From Candidatus Poribacteria bacterium (GTDB lineage Bacteria > Poribacteria > WGA-4E > WGA-3G): 64,000 bases of DNA. Under the pieces are notes generated by a model. The model worked only from the letters and a program-made list of their open reading frames with translations. It did not search any database and was not told the DNA's origin. This document shows positions 17,301 to 25,896 of this stretch, in pieces. Made by a program: the position numbers and the translations under genes. The number at the start of each line of letters is the position of its first letter. The first letter of the stretch is position 1. The stretch is taken from positions 1 to 64,000 of the forward strand of contig JAJEIE010000001.1 of assembly GCA_022827625.1 (NCBI GenBank). The letters run 5' to 3'.

Positions 17301-19582
17301 ATGGACCGGAGGAGAAACTGCTCCGTGCAATTTTTGGTGAAAAGGTTAAGGAGGTCCGAGATGCCTCTACCTATGTCCGCCCCGGTGTCGAAGGGGTCGT
17401 TATTGATGTAAAGGTATTCTCCCGTAAACCCGATGTCTCGCAGCGACGCGGGGATTGGACGCAGGGCGAATCTGGCTCTTCGATTCCTGATGGCTTGCGC
17501 TTTGAGTCAAAACGTAAAGAGATTGAGGAGACCTGGCGTGAACAGTGTGCCTCTATTCGTTACCGAAAAGACGAGGAAATTCGCAAGACGCTCATCGGAC
17601 GCGAACTTGCCGCCCCACTCTACACGGTCGGTGGTAACAACGGCGCTGTACCTCTCGTTGATGCGGGTGATACACTCACTGCGGAGATATTGGATACCTA
17701 TATCTCTGGTTTTACGGCGGATGCGTACTACACGGTAACCGAAGACGCTGTCTCTGAAGCTTTTGTTGCTGAAACGCTCTATAGGGTAACAGATGTCCCG
17801 GAACTTGCGCCGACTGTTGTGACGCATTATCCGGATCCGTCAATTGAAGAACCGATGCTTGCTGAAGGCGACGAAAATGATGGTATAATAGAAGAGGTCG
17901 CCGAATCACCACAGTTTGGACGTGAAACCGTTGAAGCAGTGCAAGCATACCTCGGTGGGATATGCGAACCGCTTTTAGAAAACAGTGAACCGCTTTTCCG
18001 TGAAGACCTGGAACCTTTAGATACGCAATCGGATTCTATTGACGTTGTGCTGCGCGCTCCCGATGATAGCGTGGTTGCAGTTGCTGTGTGTGAGGAGGCT
18101 CATCCCGAAGATGGAGATCAGTCCGAACACCTGAAAGAAGTCCTTACCGAGACGGGCGCGCGATTCGGGGTATTGGTAACTGAAGAAAACTCAGAACCGG
18201 ATAACTGGGGTTTCTATGAATTGGTAGACGATACGGCGTTGCAACCGGTGGAGCACTCTGAATTTAAGCAAGCCGTTGTCGCACAACTCGAAGCGTCTGG
18301 TGGCCCGCTCACGGAAGGACAGATGCTCACACAAAGCGAATGGGAGCAACTTAGTCAAACGTATCTGGATTTACAAACCGAGATGGTTTGGCACGTTACG
18401 GCAGTCTTTGATGATGAGTGTCCATTGACGGTTGGACAGGATATTTCTGACGCTGATTATCAACAAGCCTATAAAGATTTTCCAGCACGTCCCATTGCAG
18501 CCGGTCAACGATTAACCCCTGAAGCACATGAATCACTCGCTCGAACGACGAGAGACCTGAAAACCGAGAACATCTGGCATATTACCGCTGTTTTCGACCC
18601 GCAGTGTGAACTACAGACTGGCGATGATGTCTCTGATGCCGACTATCAAAAGGCGCGTAAAGCCTGCAGTTTGTCGCTCTCGGACCTCCGCGTAACCGAC
18701 GCGCAAGCGATGGAACACATCCAACGTGTTGAGGAGATGGCACAGGGCAGAATAACGACTTACACAGAAGAGAAAGAACAAGCACTTCAGCAATTAGAGA
18801 TGGGTGATGAATTGAAACCCGGCGTTATTAAACGCGTGAAAGTCTATGTTGCCAGCAAGCGTCCGATCTCTGTCGGTGATAAGATGGCAGGTCGTTACGG
18901 GAACAAGGGTGTTGTCGCTAAAATCTTGCCTGAAGAGGATATGCCTTACCTGCCAGATGGTACGCCGGTTGAGTTAGTGCTCAATCCGTTAGGGGTACCG
19001 TCTCGAATGAATGTCGGTCAAATTTTGGAGATCCATCTCGGATGGGCATGCCATGAGCTCGGTATTCGTGCGGAATCCCCCGTATTTGATGGGGCGACAG
19101 AGCCGGAAATCTTCGAGATGCTTGGGAAAACTGAGCTGCCGGAACGGAGTAAGCAGACCGGTAAAAGTATCCTCTATGACGGTAGGAGCGGTGAACCGTT
19201 CGCACAAGAGGTGACGGTCGGATACGTCTATTTTCTCAAGCTGAACCATCTCGTTGCAGATAAGATGCACGCCCGTTCAACGGGTCCGTATTCCCTCGTT
19301 ACGCAGCAACCCTTAGGGGGTAAGGCACAGCACGGCGGACAGCGGCTCGGTGAGATGGAGGTCTGGGCGTTAGAGGCTTATGGTGCAGCGCATACGCTCC
19401 AAGAGATGCTCACTATCAAATCCGATGATGTGCTTGGCAGACGGGAAATCTATGAATCGGTTGTGAAAGGGTTGAACCCAGAACCGCCGGGGACACCTGA
19501 ATCGTTCAAGGTACTTGTCCGTGAACTCCAAACACTCGGACTCCATGTATCGCTTGACAAAGACAGTGACGAATCTGAATAA
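14345..19582 (+). CDS. rpoB: RNA polymerase beta subunit with two repeat-bearing insertions
   Basis: 1745 residues against about 1340 in E. coli. Canonical blocks are intact: FGSNQLSQFMQQINPLDELT, ISAIGPGGL, HYGRVCPLETPEGPSIGLI, GHNYEDSILIS, KMAGRYGNKGVVAKILPEED and the C-terminal GGQRLGEMEVWALEAYGA. Insertion one (residues ~238-352) lies in the lobe near the E. coli SI1 site and holds three ~38-residue repeats, e.g. YRVTTVKDEGCPLEIGQELT. Insertion two (~1090-1440) lies at the SI2/beta-i9 site between KTLIGRELAAPLY and MAQGRITTYTEE. It holds more repeats (WHVTAVFDDECPLTVGQDIS, WHITAVFDPQCELQTGDDVS) and a stretch resembling a degenerate PD-(D/E)XK fold. GGGAGA precedes the GTG start. Confidence 0.97.
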   Translation: MNKKPIQKNKRLSFAKTQVKTPLPNLIETQGISYDAFLQRDVPPSERKDQGLQAVFKEVFPIRDFSETNSLEFVGYSLGTPKYTLQECVARGVTYQVSLTARIMLVLREADPDADEPHVVDIRESDVYLGEVPLMTENGSFIVNGSERVIVSQLHRSPGAIFLEKSLPTGRRTPTAQIIPYRGAWVEFEVDAKDQIYVRIDKRKKLPATVLLRALGWESDADILKLYAKTERLVLDGWRVTSVEAPTQQIKSGDLLTAAEFRQAKKDYPEIEAEKHYRVTTVKDEGCPLEIGQELTYRERTNLRRKWKGFETELLQRVIDTHNSGCEFTVGQILTNSEYEDARDRYGKDTFAAERAVPENSQGRVCAEDVIHQETGEVLLTANTLLTETELERLQESAVEALTVLDEADCQHIRFLRNTLERDRQADYPDQHSLKDAALLEIFRTLRPGDPASVENARKHLTWLLFDPHRYDLGVVGRYKLNKKFKDASVYGEPPEETFRTLRAEDIAATVAHLLNVHNGVAPKDDLDHLGNRRVRVIGELLENQFRMGLFQIRRTTRERLSTTNDIEKIIPSTLINPKPLMMALREFFGSNQLSQFMQQINPLDELTHKRRISAIGPGGLHRDRATAAVRDVHRTHYGRVCPLETPEGPSIGLIVSLACYGRINPYGFIETPYHKVENGSTMGPVEYLTADSEDTAFIAAKATPRDTNGGASAAEQLLPVRSREEVQSLPMESVDYIGVAPQQIVGVSAALVPFLEHEDANRALMGSNHQRQAVPLIRPEAPLVGTGMEEPAARFSGALITATRAGTVTSVSADEILIYTGETLHHDKGENTFSEMGYDVYKLQTFKRSNSGTCIHQRPIVAVGDTVKAGQVIADGTSTEDGELALGRNVLCAYMPWGGHNYEDSILISEGLIKGDTFTSIHIEEFEVEARETKVGPEEITRDIPNVSEARLTQLDEEGIIRVGSVVGTGSILVGKITPKGESEYGPEEKLLRAIFGEKVKEVRDASTYVRPGVEGVVIDVKVFSRKPDVSQRRGDWTQGESGSSIPDGLRFESKRKEIEETWREQCASIRYRKDEEIRKTLIGRELAAPLYTVGGNNGAVPLVDAGDTLTAEILDTYISGFTADAYYTVTEDAVSEAFVAETLYRVTDVPELAPTVVTHYPDPSIEEPMLAEGDENDGIIEEVAESPQFGRETVEAVQAYLGGICEPLLENSEPLFREDLEPLDTQSDSIDVVLRAPDDSVVAVAVCEEAHPEDGDQSEHLKEVLTETGARFGVLVTEENSEPDNWGFYELVDDTALQPVEHSEFKQAVVAQLEASGGPLTEGQMLTQSEWEQLSQTYLDLQTEMVWHVTAVFDDECPLTVGQDISDADYQQAYKDFPARPIAAGQRLTPEAHESLARTTRDLKTENIWHITAVFDPQCELQTGDDVSDADYQKARKACSLSLSDLRVTDAQAMEHIQRVEEMAQGRITTYTEEKEQALQQLEMGDELKPGVIKRVKVYVASKRPISVGDKMAGRYGNKGVVAKILPEEDMPYLPDGTPVELVLNPLGVPSRMNVGQILEIHLGWACHELGIRAESPVFDGATEPEIFEMLGKTELPERSKQTGKSILYDGRSGEPFAQEVTVGYVYFLKLNHLVADKMHARSTGPYSLVTQQPLGGKAQHGGQRLGEMEVWALEAYGAAHTLQEMLTIKSDDVLGRREIYESVVKGLNPEPPGTPESFKVLVRELQTLGLHVSLDKDSDESE

Positions 19583-19583
19583 T

Positions 19584-19611
19584 GGCTATCGGCTATCGGC
19601 TATCGGCTATT
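19584..19611. repeat. Heptamer tandem repeat (GGCTATC x4)
   Basis: Four contiguous copies of GGCTATC, the last ending in T, directly after the rpoB stop. Similar 7-bp arrays occur at 35394-35421 and 60277-60304. Confidence 0.8.
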
Positions 19612-19614
19612 GGT

Positions 19615-19647
19615 AAAGAGGTTTTGGATCGCATCAAACGCCTCTTT
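19615..19647 (+). other. Intercistronic hairpin between rpoB and rpoC
   Basis: AAAGAGG (19615-19621) pairs with CCTCTTT (19641-19647). There is no T-run after it, so it is more likely a processing or stabilising hairpin than a terminator. Confidence 0.35.
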
Positions 19648-19693
19648 GCTGATTGCCGACTGCTGACAGCCATTCCCCTAAAAAGGAGAACTG

Positions 19694-22600
19694 ATGAACA
19701 CAGCATTTGACAGCATCTCCATAAAGATCGCTTCGCCGGAGCAGATTAAAGACTCGGCGAAGCAGACGAGTTGCAGACGGAGGACTCCTTCTGATGCTGC
19801 AGATGGTCCCTTTATATGCCCGGAAAAGGGGACATGTAACTGCGGTGAGGTCAAGAAAGCGGAAACAATTAACTATCGTTCTTTCCGCCCTGAACCCGAA
19901 GGACTTTTCTGTGAGGCTATCTTCGGACCGCAAAAGGATTGGGAGTGTAACTGCGGCAAGTATAAACGGATTAAACATAAAGGCGTAATATGTGACCGGT
20001 GTGGCGTTGAGATTACGCAACAGCGCGTCCGTAGAGAACGGCTCGGTTATATCCAACTCGCTGCGCCTGTCTCTCATATATGGTACTTTAAAGGTATTCC
20101 GTCGCGCATCGGGACTTTCTGTGAACTCTCCTCACGCCAAGTTGAACTCGTGCTCTATTTTGACGCGTTTATTGTCGTCGAGGTGACCGATCCGGAGTGC
20201 CCACTCGAACCCCGGCAGGTGCTCACCGAAATTGAATACCTTGAGTATAGCAACAAATACCGAGGCGGATTTCGCGCCGGTACCGGGGCTGAGGTGATTC
20301 GCGAGATTTTGAGTAATATCGACCTTGAAGCGGAGAAAGAACGACTCACGCAAATGCTGGAGGAAACCACAAGCCACCAGAAAAAACTGAAGGTTGCCAA
20401 GCAGCTGAAGCAGATCGCTGAGTTTGCCGAAGTTGGACAGCGACCCGAATGGATGATTCTGGATGTGATTCCTGTGATTCCGCCGGACTTACGTCCACTG
20501 GTGCCGCTTGAGGGCGGACGCTTCGCTACGAGTGATCTCAATGATCTCTATCGGCGTGTCATTAATCGGAACAATCGACTCCGTAAGTTGATACAACTCC
20601 GTTCGCCGGAGGTGATCCTCAGAAACGAAAAACGGATGTTGCAAGAAGCAGTCGATGCGTTCTTCGACAACGGACGACACGGTAGACGTGTAACCGGTCC
20701 CGGCAATCGTCCCTTGAAATCCCTCGCTGACGTTCTGAAGGGCAAGATCGGGCGGTTCCGTCAGAACCTTCTCGGAAAACGGGTTGACTACTCTGGACGG
20801 AGTGTTATCGTTGTCGGTCCTGAATTGGGGCTGCACCAATGTGGTATTCCAAAACGGATGGCGGTGGAATTGTTCAAGCCGTTTATTATTGAACGACTCC
20901 AAGCGCATAACCACGCCCAGACGATTAAGCGGGCGAAACATTTCGCTGAACATGTTGATGCGGATTCACCGGTGTGGGACGTTGTGGAGGAGGTTATCGC
21001 CGACCATCCCGTTCTACTCAACCGTCCGCCGACCTTGCACCGGCTCGGCATTCAAGCGTTTCTGCCTGTCTTGGTGGAGGGCAAATCCATCAGAATTCCG
21101 CCGCTTGTCTGCAAAGCCTTCAATGCCGATTTTGATGGCGACCAGATGGCAGTTCACGTACCGCTGACTGTTGAGGCACAGGCTGAGGCGAAAATGTTAA
21201 TGCTCAGTAGCCATAACATTCTCAAGCCCTCACACGGTGATCCTATTGCTGTTCCTGAACTGGATATGGTGCTTGGACCGAGTTTCCTCACGAAGACGTT
21301 ACCTGAACACACGCAGGATGCTAAGGATTTGCATGCCGCTTATACTGCAAAGGATCCTTCTGCTTTTGAGGCGTTTCAGGACAAACCGTGGTATCACCGG
21401 CGTTATACTCGTCCGGAAGATGTCATCGCTGCGCATGTGGCTGGGCAACTTAAACTTCATGACAGTCTCCAACTTTTTTGTGAAAAGACGGACGGTGGAA
21501 AAACCACGGAACCGATTCTCACAACGGTCGGGAGGGTCATCTTTAACGAGGTCCTGCCAGATGAATTAGACTGGGAAGACGAGCTGTCTGAGCAGCAGCA
21601 TATTCGATTTTTCAATGCTGAGGCGGGCGGACGGGAATTATCTGCCCTCATCTACAGATGTTTCAACCACCCCGAATTGGGAACACGGGCGACAACCGAC
21701 GTACTTGAGAAAATCCAAAAACTGGCTTTCGAGTACGCAACATTGAGTGGTATTTCACCCGGCATCGCAGATTATCTGACCCCAGAAAACCGGAACGCCT
21801 TGGTCAACGATGCACAGGCACAAATTGATGCCCTCCTTGAAGGTGCTTCTGCGACTGAACGCGAAGAGTACGAAAACGAGCAGATCCGCATCTGGATCGA
21901 TGCGATGGATAAAATAGAAGACGAGATGTTCGATACCTTGCCGAGGCTCGGGACTGCCTTGGTCGAACGTGGAGACCCACGCAAGGTTCATCCGCATGTG
22001 GATTCCACTGGCGCGGAGCTACACGACAAAACCGTAGAAGGGTTCAGCCCGGTGCATATCATGGCAGATAGTGGTGCGCGTGCAAGGAAGAACCCGTTTA
22101 TGCAAATCAGTGCCTTTATTGGATTGAAGGCAAAACAGGATGGCGATATCCTCATTCCGCCAATAGGGACATCTGCGCTTCGTCAAGACGACCAACTCCC
22201 TAACTATTTCTGTTCTTATCGTGAAGGTCTGGATGTTATTGACTATTTTAACTCTACCTACGGTTCGCGTAAAGGGCTGGTGGATACGGCGATGAAAACC
22301 GCTGCATCGGGTTACCTCACGCGGAAGTTGGTGGATGTTGCCCAAGATGTGCGGGTTACTGCCGAAGATTGTGGCACCCTCAACAGTATCCAGAAATTTT
22401 CGACGGCTGGTGGAGACCTCGATTTTAAAATCAATGGACGTGTTGCCGGCGAAGATATCGTCCACCCAGAGACCAACGCTGTCCTTGTTCCGGCGAATAC
22501 TGTCATATCGGCAGAGATGGCGGCACACATTGGCAAACTTGACATAAGGGTGGTGAAGGTGCGTTCCGTCCTCACCTGCGAAGCCGCAGAAGGGGTCTGC

Positions 22601-25600
22601 GCCAAGTGCTACGGCAACGATCTCACGACGAATCATCTCGTCAATGTGGGTGAAGCGGTCGGTATCATTGCTGCGCAATCTATCGGTGAACCCGGCACGC
22701 AGCTCACCATGCGGACGTTCCACACCGGTGGTGCCGTAGAAGATGTCACCGAAGCCCGGCAGCGGAAGATCTTATCTAAAGTCAGTGGAACCGTGCGTTT
22801 TCTCGATTTCCAACCCGATCGTACGGTGAAAAAAGAGGGCGAACGCTGGATATCCACCGAAAACCGAATGAGTTTTGATGGACCTGCCTATAAGGTCTTG
22901 CAGATCAATCACCCAGATTGCCCGTTGCGTGTAGGCGAATTGCTGAGTGAAAAGCAGTATATCGAAAACACGGAACGCTACCCAGGCTTTGATACCAAAG
23001 CGTGGTTGTACGAAGTCACAGAGGTCTCGGATAGTAACTGCGACTTGGCGGTTGGCGATCGGCTCTCACAGACGGAATACGCGAAAGCCCAAGAAGCGTA
23101 TGGCTTTCAGAGGCTTGTGGCGAAGAAACTTCGAGTCAAAGAGGTACACCACCCAGATGTTTCATTGAATCCTGGTGATTTGATTACTGAGGATGAGGAA
23201 AAAGCGTTGAAAGCGGAGATTCGGCATGGATTGGAGGGAGAATGGCTCTCTCGAGATTCAGAAACAGGTGAACTTTTTACTGCCGAGCAATTGCCGTCAA
23301 CGGGAGGTTCACTTATACAAAGGCCCACCGACCGCAGACCTCCAGATGTCCCTGACATAGGACGGGAATTAACAGCGGCACACCAAAAAATAATAGAGGA
23401 AAGGTCCGGCACTCAACCTGCACCTGTCGACAAGCAAGCGAGAACTGTCAACGCGAAAAACTTTAAACTTGTTTACCGCGTAACCGCCTGTACTCGAGAT
23501 GACTTGCCGTTTGAGGTAGGACAGGAAGTGTCATCTGAGGTTATCGCCCCATGGCTGACCCCCTTTGAAGTGGATTCAAAGCCGGTTTACATCATGAATA
23601 CAGAAATCGCGGATGCGCCTGCTTTGCTTAAACAGTCTACTTTGTTGGAGGAGGGGTCAACCTCGGATGCACCGCCGTTCACGGTCGGTCAGGAATTAAC
23701 AGAACGTGAATATACGGAAGCGCGCGCGCAGTACAAGCAGCTTGAACGGGCGTTTAAGGTTGAAAGGCAAGAAACTGAGCAGTATTATGTGACAGCCGTG
23801 TATCATGATGACTGTCCTTTTGAAGTCGGTGATGAGCCAACGAAGGCTGAGGTAGAACGTGCACATCGACGTTACCTCGGTTTTAACGCACCGCCACTCC
23901 GGCACCGTGTAACACAAATTTATCATCCTGAGTGTCCACTGAAAAAAGGCGACTTCCTTACTGAGAGTGAGAAGAAGCAGTTTGGGATAGAATATCCGGC
24001 TGTCGTCATCGATACAAAAGAGTCGGAAATCGCCAGTGATGCCCTCAAGGCAGAACGTATCTATCGTGTTACGGCTCTGAATCGCGATGATTGCCCATTC
24101 GAGGAGGGCGCGCAACTCACATCCAAGGAAGTCAACGCGTACCGTCGCCAATACAAAGGTTTTGATGTTGAAGCCTATTTTGAAGTGACACAGGTTGAAG
24201 GCGAGACGACAGCATTGGTTGTTGGGAAGCGGCTCACAGAAGCCCAGTACAAGGAACTGCTGAAGTCGGATACCCCGCTCACAGTAGAACTCACGAAAGG
24301 CTACAAGGTTGTGGCTGTCCATCACGTTGACCTCAAGAAGGAATTGGAGGCGGGTGCTGAACTGGCTGACGATACGTACAAGTCATACAATCGAAAGTTC
24401 AAAGGGTTCGATGCTGTAATTGACAAGTACCAGATCGTTGAGGATAAACGGGCTATCGAGGCACCTCTTAAGGCGGGTGTTGAATTTTCGGCGAAGGAAT
24501 ACCGTGAGCTCAAGAAGGAAAGCCAGCAGCCGACTTACACGCTCACCGGGATTTACCATTCGAGTGTTATGACGGTAGAAACCTCTAATCCCAATAGAGA
24601 CCACGAATTGGAACGCGCCCATTTTGTTTCGGTTGGGCAACGCGATGGTGTTGACACAGCATCTCCCGCGGATATGTCTTCTGAGCAGCATCAAGCTCCC
24701 GATAGCACGGATCGCTTCTATAGTGAAGAAGATGTGTTACCGACAGCTGTAGCTGATGGTATCCAGAAGAGGGGTCTCTGCCCTGGATTTGAAGTGGATG
24801 AGCTGGCATTGCGGATGCGAATTGAGATCGAGGCAGCCGATGGCACTCGGGTGCCGCACGTCATCCCACCCGGCTACTCTTTTGAGGTCAAAGAGGGGGA
24901 TAGGTTGCGGACTGGCGATACGCTGGCGGAGCTCCATGAGAGAACAGCGAATAGCGATATTGTGGCAGGTATTCCGCGCGTCACAGAACTCTTTGAGGCG
25001 CGACGTCCGAAAAGCGACGATGCCGCTGAAATCGCTGAAATCGAGGGGTACGTCCGATTTGCAGGCACAAAGAACGGTGTTCCCAACTATCGCATCGAAC
25101 ATGGGGTTTACAAAAGCAAAGACTATCTCATCCCGGATGAAAAACGGCGTGTCGCTGAAGGCGATTGGGTAAACGCCGGTGACTCACTCACCGATGGATT
25201 TCTCAACCCACACGATATTTTGCGTATCGGACGCACTGCAATCGAAGGTGTGTCTGTGGAAGGCGAAGAAGCCGTTTGGGCATACCTCGTTGACGAAGTT
25301 CAGAAGGTCTATGGGGCAGGCACTGTCAACGATAAACACGTTGAGGCAATCGTACGGCAGATGCTGACGAAAATTCGGATTACTGACCCTGGCGATACGA
25401 ACTTCTATCCGAATGATGAAGTGCAACGCAAAGAGTTTGCGCGTGTTAACAATGAAGTTGAGGATAGAGGGGATATACCTGCCACGGGTGAACCGATTCT
25501 CCAGAGCATCAGTAAAGCCTCTTTGAGTACGGATAGCTTCATCTCCGCTGCGTCCTTCCAGCAGACGACGAAAGTCCTGACGGATGCTGCTGTCAGTGGA

Positions 25601-25741
25601 CAAAGAGATAAGCTTTATGGCTTGAAAGAGAACGTCATCCTCGGACGACTCATCCCTGTAGGTAGTGGATTCTCTGATTTTCGGAACTTAGAGGTCGATG
25701 CTGTTGATACGGAAATCGCGGAAGCCTCTGATGATGATTAG
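19694..25741 (+). CDS. rpoC: RNA polymerase beta-prime subunit with a giant trigger-loop insertion
   Basis: 2015 residues against about 1400 in E. coli. The Mg site NADFDGDQMAVH (Asp479, 481, 483), the first zinc site (ECNCGKY ... CDRCG), the bridge-helix/trigger-loop start (PGTQLTMRTFHTGG) and the second zinc site (CEAAEGVCAKC) are all present. Between HTGGAVEDV (~1016) and DIVAGIPRVTELFEARRPK (~1753) lies an insertion of about 735 residues, at the place of the much smaller E. coli SI3. It contains about eleven copies of the repeat also found in RpoB (e.g. YRVTALNRDDCPFEEGAQLT), then a barrel-sandwich-like segment. A 25-residue Cys-rich insert sits near the N-terminus. AAGGAGA precedes the ATG. 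Probably co-transcribed with rpoB. Confidence 0.97.
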   Translation: MNTAFDSISIKIASPEQIKDSAKQTSCRRRTPSDAADGPFICPEKGTCNCGEVKKAETINYRSFRPEPEGLFCEAIFGPQKDWECNCGKYKRIKHKGVICDRCGVEITQQRVRRERLGYIQLAAPVSHIWYFKGIPSRIGTFCELSSRQVELVLYFDAFIVVEVTDPECPLEPRQVLTEIEYLEYSNKYRGGFRAGTGAEVIREILSNIDLEAEKERLTQMLEETTSHQKKLKVAKQLKQIAEFAEVGQRPEWMILDVIPVIPPDLRPLVPLEGGRFATSDLNDLYRRVINRNNRLRKLIQLRSPEVILRNEKRMLQEAVDAFFDNGRHGRRVTGPGNRPLKSLADVLKGKIGRFRQNLLGKRVDYSGRSVIVVGPELGLHQCGIPKRMAVELFKPFIIERLQAHNHAQTIKRAKHFAEHVDADSPVWDVVEEVIADHPVLLNRPPTLHRLGIQAFLPVLVEGKSIRIPPLVCKAFNADFDGDQMAVHVPLTVEAQAEAKMLMLSSHNILKPSHGDPIAVPELDMVLGPSFLTKTLPEHTQDAKDLHAAYTAKDPSAFEAFQDKPWYHRRYTRPEDVIAAHVAGQLKLHDSLQLFCEKTDGGKTTEPILTTVGRVIFNEVLPDELDWEDELSEQQHIRFFNAEAGGRELSALIYRCFNHPELGTRATTDVLEKIQKLAFEYATLSGISPGIADYLTPENRNALVNDAQAQIDALLEGASATEREEYENEQIRIWIDAMDKIEDEMFDTLPRLGTALVERGDPRKVHPHVDSTGAELHDKTVEGFSPVHIMADSGARARKNPFMQISAFIGLKAKQDGDILIPPIGTSALRQDDQLPNYFCSYREGLDVIDYFNSTYGSRKGLVDTAMKTAASGYLTRKLVDVAQDVRVTAEDCGTLNSIQKFSTAGGDLDFKINGRVAGEDIVHPETNAVLVPANTVISAEMAAHIGKLDIRVVKVRSVLTCEAAEGVCAKCYGNDLTTNHLVNVGEAVGIIAAQSIGEPGTQLTMRTFHTGGAVEDVTEARQRKILSKVSGTVRFLDFQPDRTVKKEGERWISTENRMSFDGPAYKVLQINHPDCPLRVGELLSEKQYIENTERYPGFDTKAWLYEVTEVSDSNCDLAVGDRLSQTEYAKAQEAYGFQRLVAKKLRVKEVHHPDVSLNPGDLITEDEEKALKAEIRHGLEGEWLSRDSETGELFTAEQLPSTGGSLIQRPTDRRPPDVPDIGRELTAAHQKIIEERSGTQPAPVDKQARTVNAKNFKLVYRVTACTRDDLPFEVGQEVSSEVIAPWLTPFEVDSKPVYIMNTEIADAPALLKQSTLLEEGSTSDAPPFTVGQELTEREYTEARAQYKQLERAFKVERQETEQYYVTAVYHDDCPFEVGDEPTKAEVERAHRRYLGFNAPPLRHRVTQIYHPECPLKKGDFLTESEKKQFGIEYPAVVIDTKESEIASDALKAERIYRVTALNRDDCPFEEGAQLTSKEVNAYRRQYKGFDVEAYFEVTQVEGETTALVVGKRLTEAQYKELLKSDTPLTVELTKGYKVVAVHHVDLKKELEAGAELADDTYKSYNRKFKGFDAVIDKYQIVEDKRAIEAPLKAGVEFSAKEYRELKKESQQPTYTLTGIYHSSVMTVETSNPNRDHELERAHFVSVGQRDGVDTASPADMSSEQHQAPDSTDRFYSEEDVLPTAVADGIQKRGLCPGFEVDELALRMRIEIEAADGTRVPHVIPPGYSFEVKEGDRLRTGDTLAELHERTANSDIVAGIPRVTELFEARRPKSDDAAEIAEIEGYVRFAGTKNGVPNYRIEHGVYKSKDYLIPDEKRRVAEGDWVNAGDSLTDGFLNPHDILRIGRTAIEGVSVEGEEAVWAYLVDEVQKVYGAGTVNDKHVEAIVRQMLTKIRITDPGDTNFYPNDEVQRKEFARVNNEVEDRGDIPATGEPILQSISKASLSTDSFISAASFQQTTKVLTDAAVSGQRDKLYGLKENVILGRLIPVGSGFSDFRNLEVDAVDTEIAEASDDD

Positions 25742-25746
25742 CAATT

Positions 25747-25887
25747 AGCAGTCAGGTCGCTGCGCTTTCAGCAGTCAGTTAAAATATTATCCTTAAAGGA
25801 ATGTCTCTTTGCTGACCGCTGAGAGGGCGGGGAATGCCATTAAGGCATTCATACCGTTGATTTGCGTAGCAACCCGACCTGACTGCT
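25747..25887. repeat. Inverted repeat enclosing a REP-like hairpin, between convergent genes
   Basis: AGCAGTCAGGTCG (25747-25759) is perfectly complementary to CGACCTGACTGCT (25875-25887). Inside lies an inverted copy of the hairpin family (25828-25863, GGGAATGCC...GGCATTC). rpoC and fumC converge here, so the structure may also act as a two-way terminator. Confidence 0.5.
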
Positions 25888-25896
25888 GATAGCCCT

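Noticed and set aside
14345-25741. Many long frames on the opposite strand and other frames of rpoB and rpoC
   Set aside because: They mirror the strong codon bias of the real genes and have no independent features.
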